Assembly (NCBI GenBank): GCA_947502405.1
Contig: CANMZT010000015.1
Location: 36,553 to 100,552, forward strand
Source: an uncultured Algibacter sp.
Lineage (GTDB): Bacteria; Bacteroidota; Bacteroidia; Flavobacteriales; Flavobacteriaceae
DNA length: 64,000 nt
Direction of reading: 5' to 3'
Shown: in pieces, positions 1 through 9,440 of the stretch
Layout: each line of letters begins with the position of its first letter
How positions within the stretch are numbered: the first letter of the stretch is position 1
The notes under the pieces: generated by a model
What the model was told of the DNA's origin: nothing
Databases searched by the model: none
The model's input: only the letters and a program-made list of their open reading frames with translations
Made by a program: the position numbers and the translations under genes

Positions 1-1182
1 TTCTAAAATAATTGACAGAGGGTCAATACTTACAGGGCAAGCTTCAACACATGCATTACATGATGTACAAGACCAAAGTTCTTCTTTTGTTATATAATCA
101 TCAAGAAGTTGCTTTCCATCCTCTTTAAATTCACCTTTATTTGCATCAATATTTTTACCAACTTCTTCCAAACGATCACGCGTATCCATCATGATTTTTC
201 GTGGCGACAGTTTTTTACCTGTTTGGTTAGCAGGACATTCGCTTGTACAACGTCCGCATTCTGTACAAGTATATGCATTTAATAGCTGCACCCAATTTAA
301 ATCTTGTACATCACTGGCTCCGAATTTTGCTGGAACATCTTCCTCTGAGCCTTCAGCTGGAGCAGCAAAAGGATCAACATTAGGGTCCATCATCATCTTC
401 ACTTCATTCGTTACTGCTTCAAGGTTATTAAACTGTCCTTTGGGTTTTAGGTTTCCAAAATACGTGTTAGGAAATGCTAATAAAATATGTAAATGCTTAG
501 AAAAGTAGAGGTAATTTAAAAAAACTAGAATACCCACAATATGTAACCACCATGCACCTCGTTCAATAACATGCAAAGTACTTTCAGAGAAACTAGAAAA
601 CCATGGTGCTATATACTGACTAATTACATTTCCAGAATTCATGGATTGAAAATCCAAATCGGTAGCATTCATAACTAAAAACAAAGTCATTAACACCATT
701 TCAAAATATAAAATGAAATTTCCATCATTTTTAGGCCAACTTGTCATTTCACTTTTCCAAAACCGCGCTAATTTTAAAACATTTCTACGCGCCCAAAAAA
801 TAATTACAGAAACAAAAACTAATACTGCTAACACTTCAAAAGTTCCAATTAAAAACCCATAAACAGATTTAGGTAATACTTTTAAACCAATACGATGCGT
901 ACCAAATATCCCGTCAATTATTATTTCTAAAACTTCAATATTTATAATAATAAAGCCAACATAAACTACAACGTGTAAAAATCCTGAAATTGGACGACGC
1001 ACCATTTTACTCTGTCCCAGAGCAATCATAGCCATGTTTTTCCAACGCTCAGATTTATTATCACTTACATCAACATCTTTTCCAAGCTTTATATTCCTGA
1101 TAAGCTTTTTTACATTTTTTAAAAAATAGCCAATGCCAGCAACAAGTATAATTAAGAAAAGTATGTTAGGTATATAGTTCAT
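1..1182 (-). CDS. Membrane-bound 4Fe-4S oxidoreductase subunit (3' end cut by window edge)
   Basis: The gene starts at ATG 1182 and stays open to base 1, giving at least 394 residues. The N-terminal part has about five hydrophobic segments: one at the start, then around residues 65-85, 100-125, 150-170 and 210-235. Two cysteine clusters follow, CTECGRCTSECP and CTSCNACVEACP, which are typical of a ferredoxin-like domain binding two 4Fe-4S clusters. This resembles the fused HdrC/HdrD or NarI-like (Fe-S)-binding proteins that pass electrons between the quinone pool and a soluble partner. The C-terminal cysteine-rich domain, if present, lies outside the window. It begins 8 bases after the MlaD-like gene, so the two are probably co-transcribed. 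The physiological donor and acceptor cannot be told from the sequence. Confidence 0.85.
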   Translation of the reverse strand, partial: MNYIPNILFLIILVAGIGYFLKNVKKLIRNIKLGKDVDVSDNKSERWKNMAMIALGQSKMVRRPISGFLHVVVYVGFIIINIEVLEIIIDGIFGTHRIGLKVLPKSVYGFLIGTFEVLAVLVFVSVIIFWARRNVLKLARFWKSEMTSWPKNDGNFILYFEMVLMTLFLVMNATDLDFQSMNSGNVISQYIAPWFSSFSESTLHVIERGAWWLHIVGILVFLNYLYFSKHLHILLAFPNTYFGNLKPKGQFNNLEAVTNEVKMMMDPNVDPFAAPAEGSEEDVPAKFGASDVQDLNWVQLLNAYTCTECGRCTSECPANQTGKKLSPRKIMMDTRDRLEEVGKNIDANKGEFKEDGKQLLDDYITKEELWSCTSCNACVEACPVSIDPLSIILE

Positions 1183-1190
1183 AACAAAAT

Positions 1191-2141
1191 TTAGTTCTTT
1201 TGAGCTTCAGTAGGTTCTTTATATGGTATTTCTTTTTTTGATAAAATACGTCTGTAACGCGCAGGGTGCAATTTAATATCTCTTATTAAAGCTTCCATCT
1301 CTCTTGATGCTGCTTCTAAGTTGTTATATAAAGCATCGTCATGCAAAAGCTTTCCAATAGAACCATCTCCATTATTAATTTTACTACTAATGCCTTTAAA
1401 ATTTTGAATTGTAGCTTCCAATGTTTTAACTGTATTCTCTAAATCAGCATTAGCAAGTTGCTCTGTTGTTTTTGATAAATTTGAAGAAATATTATCAACA
1501 TTTGATAATGTGGAGTTAAGCTTCTCTTCATTTTTTACCATCAATGAGTTCAATGCATTTGATGTTTTCTTAAAATTTTGGATAACATCATTTAAACCAG
1601 AAATACTAGTCCTTAAATTCGCCTTAGTTTTATCATCAAAAACTTCATTTAAATTATTTAATAATGAATCTGCACCAACCATCATAATCTCAATTTTCTC
1701 TTGTAATGGTGTTAAACGCTGATTAACCAAATCTGTTAAACCTGCTTTAACTGCACCTTGAAGTACTGCACCTTCTTTAGCATTTTCTGCACCATCAAAA
1801 GCTGGGATAATTGCTATAGCCTTACCCCCTATTAAACCCGTTTCGTATAACTCAGCTTTGCTATTTTTCGAAAATTCAAAATCACTATCTACTAAGAGTT
1901 TAATTTTTAATTTGGCAGAACCATCACCTACAAAACCTATATCTAGAACTTTCCCTACTGATAATCCGTTAATTGTAACAGGCGTTGAGGGCACTAAACC
2001 TTCAACATTATCATAGTTTGTATAAAAAACTCGAGAAGAATCTAATATGTTTTGACCTTTGAGATAGTTAAACCCAAAAATAAAGAGAATGATTCCTAAT
2101 AGTACTAGTATGCCAGTTTTGGCTTCTTTTGATATTTTCAA
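1191..2141 (-). CDS. MlaD/MCE-family lipid transport protein
   Basis: This 316-residue protein has one N-terminal membrane anchor (about residues 10-27), then a single MCE domain (about 38-115) with the typical PVTINGLSVGKV segment, then a long helical tail. That is the layout of MlaD-like proteins, which sit in the inner membrane, face the periplasm and shuttle phospholipids with an MlaEF-type ABC transporter. No mlaE or mlaF is adjacent, so the partner must be elsewhere. It lies 51 bases downstream of the cell-wall amidase and 8 bases upstream of the Fe-S oxidoreductase on the same strand, which suggests one envelope-related transcript. The family assignment is firm; the lipid cargo is inferred from the family. 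Confidence 0.85.
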   Translation of the reverse strand: MKISKEAKTGILVLLGIILFIFGFNYLKGQNILDSSRVFYTNYDNVEGLVPSTPVTINGLSVGKVLDIGFVGDGSAKLKIKLLVDSDFEFSKNSKAELYETGLIGGKAIAIIPAFDGAENAKEGAVLQGAVKAGLTDLVNQRLTPLQEKIEIMMVGADSLLNNLNEVFDDKTKANLRTSISGLNDVIQNFKKTSNALNSLMVKNEEKLNSTLSNVDNISSNLSKTTEQLANADLENTVKTLEATIQNFKGISSKINNGDGSIGKLLHDDALYNNLEAASREMEALIRDIKLHPARYRRILSKKEIPYKEPTEAQKN

Positions 2142-2192
2142 ACTGAATTTCTTTAGAGAAACAAATTTAAGATAAATATAAGAAGAAAACCT

Positions 2193-3305
2193 TTAATTGG
2201 CAGTGGATTTTAAAGCATCCATTAAAGCTATTTTTTTTCCATCTTTAAAAGCTACTACGAAACTTGAATTGTAACCTTTGCTACGGGCTTCTTGCTCCAG
2301 AGCTTTAGTTTCCTCATAATCAGAAGTACTACCATAAAAATATTTATACAAACTACCATCTTGCATTCTAGAAATAGTCTGCAATCCTTTAAAGTTATAA
2401 GGCTTTGTTTCTAGTGCTTTTGAACTTGCAGCTATTTGGACTTTGTATGTAATGTTTCCAGAAGCCTGTACTTTTTTATCTGTTTTAACTATAGTAGTTG
2501 GAGCAGAATTAATATTCATGTAGTCCAGATACTTTTCAATAGCAACAAATAATGATTTAGTCATTAGCTGCTTCCCTTTTTTAGAATTTAAAAAGTCTTC
2601 TTCTTTCTTATGAGTAAGAAAACCTAATTCTACAAGTACACTGGGCATATAAGAATACGCTAAAACATAAAATATGTTTTGTTTTACCCCTCTACTTCTT
2701 CGTTTTGCGGTAACTTGAAATTCATCTTCAATTAAACGCGCTAGTTTAATACTATGATCCAAATAAGCTTCTTGTGCCATTTCTAATCCTAATAAAAATT
2801 CCGGAGAATCAGATCTAAAATCTTTGTACACCTCTAAATTATCCTCCAAAGCAATAACTGAATTCTCACGTTTTGCAACCTCTAAATTTTGCTTATTCTT
2901 AGTAGTACCTAAAACATAGGTCTCAGAACCATAGGCGGTACCTTTTTTTCCAGGTTGCGCATTACAATGAATGGAAATAAATAAATCAACATCTTTTTTA
3001 TTAGCAAGATTTGGTCTACTTCTTAAGGTAGGAAAAACGTCTTTTTTACGTGTATAAATAACTTCTACATTATGCAGTTTAGTTTCAATCATTTTTCCCA
3101 AATCCAAGGAAACATCTAAAGCAATATCCTTTTCTGTTGCTTTATAGCGTCCTGTTCCTGGAGTTCCAGTATCCCTACCACCATGTCCTGGGTCAATCAT
3201 TATAACAAATGGCCTTTCAGCTGATTGACCATAAATCTTAACATTTAAAGAAAATGTTAATACTATTGTAAAAGATACGAAAAGTAATATGTTGCTCGTT
3301 TTCAT
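2193..3305 (-). CDS. N-acetylmuramoyl-L-alanine amidase with SPOR-like tail
   Basis: A signal peptide (about residues 1-27) is followed by an Amidase_3 domain (about 32-255). It carries the zinc-ligand motifs of that family: IDPGHGGRDTG, an ISIHCNA segment and the VLVELGFL block with its glutamate. The C-terminus (about 285-365, starting YKVQIAAS) looks like a SPOR domain, which binds denuded septal glycan. The enzyme would cleave the amide between MurNAc and the stem peptide in the periplasm, probably during daughter-cell separation. At 370 residues it has the usual length for flavobacterial homologues. It is divergent from lptD and probably heads the transcript that continues into the MlaD-like gene. 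Confidence 0.9.
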   Translation of the reverse strand: MKTSNILLFVSFTIVLTFSLNVKIYGQSAERPFVIMIDPGHGGRDTGTPGTGRYKATEKDIALDVSLDLGKMIETKLHNVEVIYTRKKDVFPTLRSRPNLANKKDVDLFISIHCNAQPGKKGTAYGSETYVLGTTKNKQNLEVAKRENSVIALEDNLEVYKDFRSDSPEFLLGLEMAQEAYLDHSIKLARLIEDEFQVTAKRRSRGVKQNIFYVLAYSYMPSVLVELGFLTHKKEEDFLNSKKGKQLMTKSLFVAIEKYLDYMNINSAPTTIVKTDKKVQASGNITYKVQIAASSKALETKPYNFKGLQTISRMQDGSLYKYFYGSTSDYEETKALEQEARSKGYNSSFVVAFKDGKKIALMDALKSTAN

Positions 3306-3472
3306 GTGGTAATTACTATTTTTTTAATCGATGGCATAAATTTTCAATCAGAGGCATCATTTTTGATGCTAAATAATTTGAAGTCTTATGCAATTTTAAC
3401 GACCAAAAAACTGTGTTTATTTTAATTTTAAATTTTTACTAGAATATTAAATTAATCCCAGAAAAATATATG

Positions 3473-3480
3473 TAATTTTG
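3473..3480 (+). promoter_or_regulatory. Candidate -7 box overlapping the lptD TTG start
   Basis: TAATTTTG matches the Bacteroidota -7 consensus TAnnTTTG exactly, and its last three bases are the TTG start codon proposed for lptD. No TTTG is seen at the -33 position. If the box is used, transcription would begin near 3485, after that codon. Confidence 0.35.
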
Positions 3481-6240
3481 GCTTTTCAAAAACCGAGCCA
3501 TACTTTTACAAAAATACATTTAAAAGCGTTGCGTACAAACAACTTTAAAATACTTTTTGCATTAAGTTTTACAGTGTTTATTAACACGTTAAGCTTCTCT
3601 CAAGATATTCCAAACAAAGGAAAAACGATTGATAGAACTGTTAAAGATAGCTTGATTACCAAAATAGACAGTCTTCCTATAACGGCTCCTTCTGAAAAAA
3701 TTCAAGACACCATAGTCAAGGATTCTGTTAAGCCCCAAAAAGATCTTTTAGAAAACATTGTAAAATATCACGCAAAAGACTATACTAAATTTAGTAATAA
3801 ACAGCAAAAATTGTATTTGTACAACGAAGCAAATATTGATTATGGTGATATGAATATTAAAGCAGGACAAATCACAATTGACTACAACAACAATACGGTT
3901 TACGCTAGAGGAATTACTGACACTATTGAGGGTTACACTCAAAAACCCGTTTTCTCCCAAGGTACTAATGTTGTTGAACCAGATTCTATTGTTTTTAATA
4001 CCAAAACTCAAAAAGCGCTAATTTATAATTCTAAAACAGAACAAGGTGAAGGTACTGTTATATCTGAAACCACAAAAAAAGAAAATGATTCTGTATACTT
4101 TGTAAAAGACGCCAAATATACTACAGCCAAAAATCTTGACGACCCTGAATATTATATAAAACTAAGAAAAGCTAAAATTGTTCCAGGTAAAAAAATCGTT
4201 ACTGGATTAGCTAATCTTTTCTTTTATGATGTACCGACGCCATTAGGCCTACCGTTTGGTTTTTTTCCTCAGAGTGAAACGCATACTTCTGGAGTTATTA
4301 TCCCTTCTTTTGGTGAACAAAATAGTAGAGGATATTTTTTACAGAACGGAGGGTATTATTTTGCCATTAGTGATTATATAGATTTAGCAGTTTTAGGAGA
4401 CTATTTTACTAACGGAAGTTACGGTGTACGTACAGAATCCACCTATTCTAAACGCTATAGATTTAGAGGGAATTTTGGTTTTAGGTATGAAAATTTAATT
4501 ACCAGCGAACGTGGTTTTCCTGATTATGCCAGAAATACCATTTACAACTTAAGGTGGTCTCATAGTCAAGATTCAAAAGCTAATCCAAGTTCTCGTTTTT
4601 CAGCATCGGTAAATCTAGGTAGTAGTACTTATTTTCGTCAATCTGTAAATCAAGTAAACACGGGAGCATTCTTAAATAACACTTTAGCATCTTCAGTTTC
4701 TTATTCTAAAACATTTCAAGGCGAACCTCAAGTTAATTTTAGTGTAACTGCAACACACTCTCAGAACACCAATACCGAAACCATTAATATGACGCTTCCA
4801 ACTTTCCAAGGAAGTATCAGCAGAATGTACCCTTTTGCATCTGGAACAGGTTCAAAAAAAGGAATCATTCAAAATGTAAACTTTCAATATAATATACGCG
4901 GAGAAAACAGAATACAAACCACAGACTCACTGTTCTTTAAAAAAGAAATGTTTGACGATGCAAGAGCTGGTTTTGAACACACTATACCTTTAACAACTAA
5001 CTTTAAACTATTTAAATATTTTAGTGCTAGTGCTAGTACAAATTTTAGGGAAGTTTGGACTTTTAACACCATTGACAGAACTTTTGATGAAGCTACAGGA
5101 GAAACTGTAACAGAAGATTTGAAAGGTTTTGATTCATTTAGAACTTACAACTTTAGTACAAGTATTGGAACCACTATTTATGGTATGTTTAATTTTGAGA
5201 AAGACGGTGAAGATAAAAAGATAAAAGCTATTCGGCATGTTATGAGGCCTTCTATAAGTTACAATATAAATCCAGCATTTGATCAATATTACAATACTAT
5301 TGATGGTGAAGAAATTATTGATGCTGATGGTACAACTCGCAGAGAACTTATTGAATATACAAGATTTGAAGGTGGTGTTTTTGGCTCTCCTAATCAAACC
5401 TTTTCTAGTTCTATGGGTATTTCGCTTTCAAACAATATTGAAGCTAAAGTACGAGATAGAGATAGCACAGCAACTGAGCCTAAGAAAATTACCATATTAA
5501 ATAACTTAAACTTTACAACATCCTATAATTTTGCTGGTGACTCATTACAGTGGAGTCCAGTAAGAATGAATGGTAGCACGCAACTCTTTAAAAACAAAAT
5601 GAGTATTAACTTTAATGCTACTCTTGATCCTTATGCACTAGACAATAACAACAATAGAATTGATAAGTTTAATATAGATAATGGCGGTAGTCTTTTTAGA
5701 TTAACCAATGCTAGTATGAATGCTAGCTGGACTTTAGCTAGTAGTAAGGGAGATAAAAAAGACAAGAAAAAAGACGATGCGATTCAAGAAAATGTGCGTA
5801 GCGGTGGTAGAGCTGATGATTTATTTGGTGTTTCGGAAGATTTTGCTAATAAGCAAGTAAACAATAAAAATCAAGATGATGAAAAACCTAGTGATTTATA
5901 TAGATACGCTATACCTTGGAATCTTAGACTAGCTTATGCAGTAAATTATTCCAACAATAGGCGCCAAAATGAAATTTCATCGCATTCCCTCATGTTTTCT
6001 GGTGACATTGAATTATCGCCTAAGTGGTCCATTGGTGCTTCATCTGGATACGATTTAAAAAATGCAGGATTTACGTTTACTCAATTACGCTTTGAACGTG
6101 ACTTATTAAGTTGGCGTATGAACTTTTCGTGGGTACCTTTTAGTAATAGAAGCTCATGGAACTTCTTTATTGGTATAAAATCAAGTATCCTCCAAGATTT
6201 GAAATACGAGCAACGCAGACAACCTGATATTCAATTTTAA
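3478..6240 (+). CDS. lptD: LptD-like LPS-assembly outer-membrane protein
   Basis: The protein has 920 residues from TTG 3478. A hydrophobic signal sequence ends near residue 42 (SFSQ). An OstA/LptA-like domain (about 95-250) follows, then a long C-terminal beta-barrel region rich in alternating aromatic residues that ends in QPDIQF. This is the layout of the putative LPS assembly proteins of Bacteroidota, which insert lipopolysaccharide or lipooligosaccharide into the outer leaflet. A charged, low-complexity loop (around residues 760-805) interrupts the barrel. The start is uncertain. TTG 3478 leaves a long N-terminal region ahead of the signal sequence, and a TTG at 3529 would give a classical signal peptide. 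The TTG at 3478 also coincides with a -7-like box. ridA follows after 12 bases. Confidence 0.85.
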   Translation: MAFQKPSHTFTKIHLKALRTNNFKILFALSFTVFINTLSFSQDIPNKGKTIDRTVKDSLITKIDSLPITAPSEKIQDTIVKDSVKPQKDLLENIVKYHAKDYTKFSNKQQKLYLYNEANIDYGDMNIKAGQITIDYNNNTVYARGITDTIEGYTQKPVFSQGTNVVEPDSIVFNTKTQKALIYNSKTEQGEGTVISETTKKENDSVYFVKDAKYTTAKNLDDPEYYIKLRKAKIVPGKKIVTGLANLFFYDVPTPLGLPFGFFPQSETHTSGVIIPSFGEQNSRGYFLQNGGYYFAISDYIDLAVLGDYFTNGSYGVRTESTYSKRYRFRGNFGFRYENLITSERGFPDYARNTIYNLRWSHSQDSKANPSSRFSASVNLGSSTYFRQSVNQVNTGAFLNNTLASSVSYSKTFQGEPQVNFSVTATHSQNTNTETINMTLPTFQGSISRMYPFASGTGSKKGIIQNVNFQYNIRGENRIQTTDSLFFKKEMFDDARAGFEHTIPLTTNFKLFKYFSASASTNFREVWTFNTIDRTFDEATGETVTEDLKGFDSFRTYNFSTSIGTTIYGMFNFEKDGEDKKIKAIRHVMRPSISYNINPAFDQYYNTIDGEEIIDADGTTRRELIEYTRFEGGVFGSPNQTFSSSMGISLSNNIEAKVRDRDSTATEPKKITILNNLNFTTSYNFAGDSLQWSPVRMNGSTQLFKNKMSINFNATLDPYALDNNNNRIDKFNIDNGGSLFRLTNASMNASWTLASSKGDKKDKKKDDAIQENVRSGGRADDLFGVSEDFANKQVNNKNQDDEKPSDLYRYAIPWNLRLAYAVNYSNNRRQNEISSHSLMFSGDIELSPKWSIGASSGYDLKNAGFTFTQLRFERDLLSWRMNFSWVPFSNRSSWNFFIGIKSSILQDLKYEQRRQPDIQF

Positions 6241-6252
6241 CTTTTTTTAAAA

Positions 6253-6633
6253 ATGAAAACTGTTATAAACACACCAAATGCTCCAGCTCCTATCGGGCCA
6301 TATAACCAAGCTGTATTATCTGGAAATACATTATATACTTCTGGACAAATAGCGATAAATGCAGAAACTAACACCTTAGTTTTAGATAATATTAAACTTG
6401 AAACCAATCAAGTAATGCTGAATTTAAAAGCTGTTTTAAAAGCAGCTAATATGACTTTTGAACATGTTATAAAATCATCTATATTTATTAGTAACATGGA
6501 TGATTTTGCCCTAATAAATGAAGTTTATGGAAGCTATTTTGATGATGCCAATGCACCTGCAAGAGAAACGGTTCAAGTAGCAAGATTACCAAAAAATGTT
6601 AATGTAGAAATTAGTATGATAGCAGTTAAATAA
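6253..6633 (+). CDS. ridA: RidA family enamine/imine deaminase
   Basis: At 126 residues this is a full-length RidA/YjgF protein. It begins with the family's NAPAPIGPYNQAV motif and ends with the ARETVQVARLPKNVNVEI block, whose arginine (in VARLP) holds the substrate carboxylate. RidA hydrolyses reactive 2-aminoacrylate and other enamines released by PLP enzymes, in the cytoplasm. It sits 12 bases behind lptD on the same strand and stops 3 bases before the convergent hybrid kinase. No terminator is visible between them. Confidence 0.93.
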   Translation: MKTVINTPNAPAPIGPYNQAVLSGNTLYTSGQIAINAETNTLVLDNIKLETNQVMLNLKAVLKAANMTFEHVIKSSIFISNMDDFALINEVYGSYFDDANAPARETVQVARLPKNVNVEISMIAVK

Positions 6634-6636
6634 TTC

Positions 6637-8049
6637 TTAAACTGCAGTTTTAGAAAACTTTACTAATAAGGCCTTTATCTTATCTACTTCTAGAGGTTTT
6701 GATAAAAAATAATCTATTCCTGATTCTTTTGCTTTTTCAATATCCTTTTCAAAAGCGCTAGCCGAAACACCAATTATAGGTGTGTTTTGTTTTTTATATT
6801 TATCTGTTTTTTTAATAAATCTGGTTGCCTCATAACCATCCATACCAGGCATATAGATATCCATAAAAATCATATCAAAATCTAAAATTTTGTATAAATC
6901 AACAGCTTCTTTCCCGTTTTTAGCAAATGTGCAATCAGCTCCTTGGCGCTCTAATAAAAATTTAATTACTTTCTGATTCAATCTATTATCTTCAGCAACC
7001 AATACACTAAACTTTTCAGATAGCACCGGTGCTGGTGATTCTTCTTCAGTTTTTATATTTAATGTCTTTTTTAACTGTAAGCTGAAATAAAAAGTAGTCC
7101 CTTCGTTTTCTTTACTTTCTAATTTAAGATCTCCACCCATCAGTTCAACTAACTGATTAGAAATTGATAAACCCATACCGCCACCTCTATAATCTTTCAT
7201 CAAATTATTACTAAAAACAGCCTCAGGTGTTGTTAATACTCGTTTAACTTGTTCAGGTTTCATACCTATTCCAGTATCCTTAACATAAAAAGTAATATAC
7301 TGAAAGCCATCAATACCTACGGATTGATCAACTATAACAGATATTTTTCCCGCATTAGTGAATTTTATAGCATTGTTTATAAGGTTTATTAGTACCTGCT
7401 GGATTCTGGGAGAATCAGCTATTACTAAAAATTTATCTTTTTCTTCATGCAGAAACCTAAAATCGAATTCTAAACCTTTTTCCCATGCTTGAAATTCAAA
7501 CACTTTAAAAAGTTTGGATAAATCAGACTTTAAATCTGTAGTTTGCAAATCCAAATTAAAATTACCAGATTCCACTTCAGTATTATCAGTTACCATATTA
7601 ACTAATTGAAGCAAATGCTTAGATGAATATTCTGCTATCTCAACTTGCGCCATTTGGTCATTATTCAAATCTGTTTGCTTCAGCATATTCATCATACCAA
7701 GTACTGTATTTAGCGGAGTACGAACCTCGTAGCTCATATTTGCTAAATAAATGGATTTGTGATTTCCAATTTCTTCGGCAGCCTCTAAACTTGATTTTAA
7801 TTCTTCAATACGAAGCTTTAGATTTGCTTTAATAACATCATTCTTTAATTGATTCTTAAAAAAGAATTGCAATACAAAAACTTGAAGTATAGCTAAGATA
7901 AAGAGGAATATGGCGGCACTTTCAGCGTATATTTTCTTCTCCAAAAAAAAATATCCAATAAGTAGAATAGAAGCTATAGAAGCAAAAATGAAAAAAGACA
8001 ACTTCTTTTTCATTTTCATGCGCTTAATAGATTTAGGGAAAATCTTCAT
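6637..8049 (-). CDS. Hybrid sensor kinase/response regulator lacking the phospho-acceptor histidine
   Basis: The protein has 470 residues. Two membrane helices (about 17-36 and 44-64) join through a coiled coil (about 66-95) to a HisKA-like dimerisation helix. An ATPase domain with an N box (NLINNAIKFTN, about 222-232), DTGIGM and GGGMGLS follows. A receiver domain (about 347-465) has acidic residues in VAEDN, the acceptor Asp397 in MIFMDIYMPGMDG and a lysine in SKPLE. In the HisKA motif the residue that should be histidine is Tyr107 (NMSYEVRTPL; codon TAC at 7731-7729). The ATPase and receiver motifs look intact. It therefore cannot autophosphorylate in the usual way, although it may still signal by conformation or through a partner. 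There is no large periplasmic sensor. An alternative start is Met11. Confidence 0.88.
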   Translation of the reverse strand: MKIFPKSIKRMKMKKKLSFFIFASIASILLIGYFFLEKKIYAESAAIFLFILAILQVFVLQFFFKNQLKNDVIKANLKLRIEELKSSLEAAEEIGNHKSIYLANMSYEVRTPLNTVLGMMNMLKQTDLNNDQMAQVEIAEYSSKHLLQLVNMVTDNTEVESGNFNLDLQTTDLKSDLSKLFKVFEFQAWEKGLEFDFRFLHEEKDKFLVIADSPRIQQVLINLINNAIKFTNAGKISVIVDQSVGIDGFQYITFYVKDTGIGMKPEQVKRVLTTPEAVFSNNLMKDYRGGGMGLSISNQLVELMGGDLKLESKENEGTTFYFSLQLKKTLNIKTEEESPAPVLSEKFSVLVAEDNRLNQKVIKFLLERQGADCTFAKNGKEAVDLYKILDFDMIFMDIYMPGMDGYEATRFIKKTDKYKKQNTPIIGVSASAFEKDIEKAKESGIDYFLSKPLEVDKIKALLVKFSKTAV

Positions 8050-8093
8050 TACTTCGTGCTTTTAACAAACATATCTATAAATATACGAATTAG

Positions 8094-8101
8094 CAAAAGT
8101 A
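8094..8101 (-). promoter_or_regulatory. Candidate -7 box of the hybrid kinase gene
   Basis: Read on the minus strand the bases are TACTTTTG, a match to TAnnTTTG. The predicted start of transcription near 8087 would leave a leader of about 38 bases. No matching -33 TTTG is seen at the usual spacing. Confidence 0.4.
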
Positions 8102-8205
8102 AAATGTGATGAAACTCACTATTTATAGATTTAGTTCCTACACAAAACCTTCATGAGACATAGACTCATATTACAAAGAAATAAGAAACAAAAAAGACTC
8201 TATTA

Positions 8206-9417
8206 CTATAAAATTCTTCCTGTAGACCCCTGTTGACTTGGAATTAACTCAAATATATAATCTGGATTAATACTTTCTTCTTTTCTATGCGAGACGTATA
8301 AAATTGCAGTGTCTGACTCTTTACAAATTTTATTTACTAATTCGGCAAGCAATATAGCATCATTATCATCCAATCCATTTGTAGGTTCATCTAAAATTAA
8401 CAGTGAAGGATGTTTAACCATGGCACGTGCAATTAAAACTAATCGCTTATGCCCATTTGCTAATGATTGAAAACTTTTATCTTTAATATGATACATATTC
8501 AAAACATCTAACCACTTATGAGCTATATTAATTTGAATATCTGTTGGATACTTGTAAAGACCAATTGAATCTAAAAACCCAGAAATAATCATGTTCTCAA
8601 TAGTATCTGGTCGTCTAAAACCCAATAGCATTTCAGATGAAAAAAAACCAATATGTTTTTTTATATCCCATACAGATTCTCCACTACCCTTTTTCATTCC
8701 AAATAAAGTCATATCTTGCAAATAGCCTTTAGGGTTATCTCCTGAGATTAAGGATAAAAGGGTACTCTTACCAGAACCATTTGGTCCAACAAGCTGCCAA
8801 AATTGATTTGGCTTAATTTCCCAAGATATGTCTCTTAATATTTGTCTTTCTCCATAACTTAGGTTAATATTATTTAAACGAATCAAAGGGACACTAATTT
8901 CAACTATATTCTTGTAGGGTTTTGGTAAATGGTTTATGAAATAATCTTTTTTGTATTCTAACTTGTTATCGTATGGTTTAAGCTTCTCATTTTCATAACT
9001 ATACACTTCATAAATAAAAGGTAATATGTCACGTTTTCGTGTAGTTATTTGAATTATTATAAGTTGATTTTTTAATTGAAAAAGTTTGTTTTCAAGATCA
9101 GATTGGGACTTTATATCCAAACAATCAAAAACATTATCTAATAAAACATATTCAGGCTGACTCAAAAGAATGTAATTGAGTAATGCTTTTTTTCGCTCAC
9201 CTTCAGAAGAATTTTTTAAGGTATTGCTTGTTGTAGTTTGCACATGCGATTGCCCGTAGCGGATTTCTTTTTCAATAAACTTACTTAAAGCTATATCTGA
9301 TAAAACACCACCTTTTAAATGTAATACCTCTGGAAAAAGCAACCCAGAAGTGATTTTTCTTAAGAGTTCTTTTTTATTCTCAAGATTAGAAATATAAATA
9401 GCTGTATGCTTCAGCAC
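8206..9417 (-). CDS. ABC ATPase with two nucleotide-binding domains (ModF/PhrA-like), first half degenerate
   Basis: At 403 residues it contains two ABC ATPase halves and no membrane segment. The C-terminal half (about 175-400) has Walker A GPNGSGKST, a divergent signature SLANGH, Walker B LLILDEPTNGLD and a switch histidine in YVSHR. The N-terminal half keeps a signature-like SSEGERKK and a Walker-B-like YVLLDNVFDCLD, but there is no glycine-rich Walker A loop near its start (LHLKGGVLSDIAL). This resembles the ModF/PhrA group of soluble tandem ATPases sometimes linked to molybdate transport or used as cytoplasmic regulators. No permease gene is nearby, so transport is not supported. It may be co-transcribed with the upstream sugar-kinase-like gene 23 bases away. 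Confidence 0.8.
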   Translation of the reverse strand: MLKHTAIYISNLENKKELLRKITSGLLFPEVLHLKGGVLSDIALSKFIEKEIRYGQSHVQTTTSNTLKNSSEGERKKALLNYILLSQPEYVLLDNVFDCLDIKSQSDLENKLFQLKNQLIIIQITTRKRDILPFIYEVYSYENEKLKPYDNKLEYKKDYFINHLPKPYKNIVEISVPLIRLNNINLSYGERQILRDISWEIKPNQFWQLVGPNGSGKSTLLSLISGDNPKGYLQDMTLFGMKKGSGESVWDIKKHIGFFSSEMLLGFRRPDTIENMIISGFLDSIGLYKYPTDIQINIAHKWLDVLNMYHIKDKSFQSLANGHKRLVLIARAMVKHPSLLILDEPTNGLDDNDAILLAELVNKICKESDTAILYVSHRKEESINPDYIFELIPSQQGSTGRIL

Positions 9418-9440
9418 AATAAGGTATTTTACTTATAAAT

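Noticed and set aside
191..508. Plus-strand frame of about 105 codons at the left edge
   Set aside because: It is opposite the Fe-S oxidoreductase gene, whose minus-strand cysteine motifs clearly identify the coding strand.
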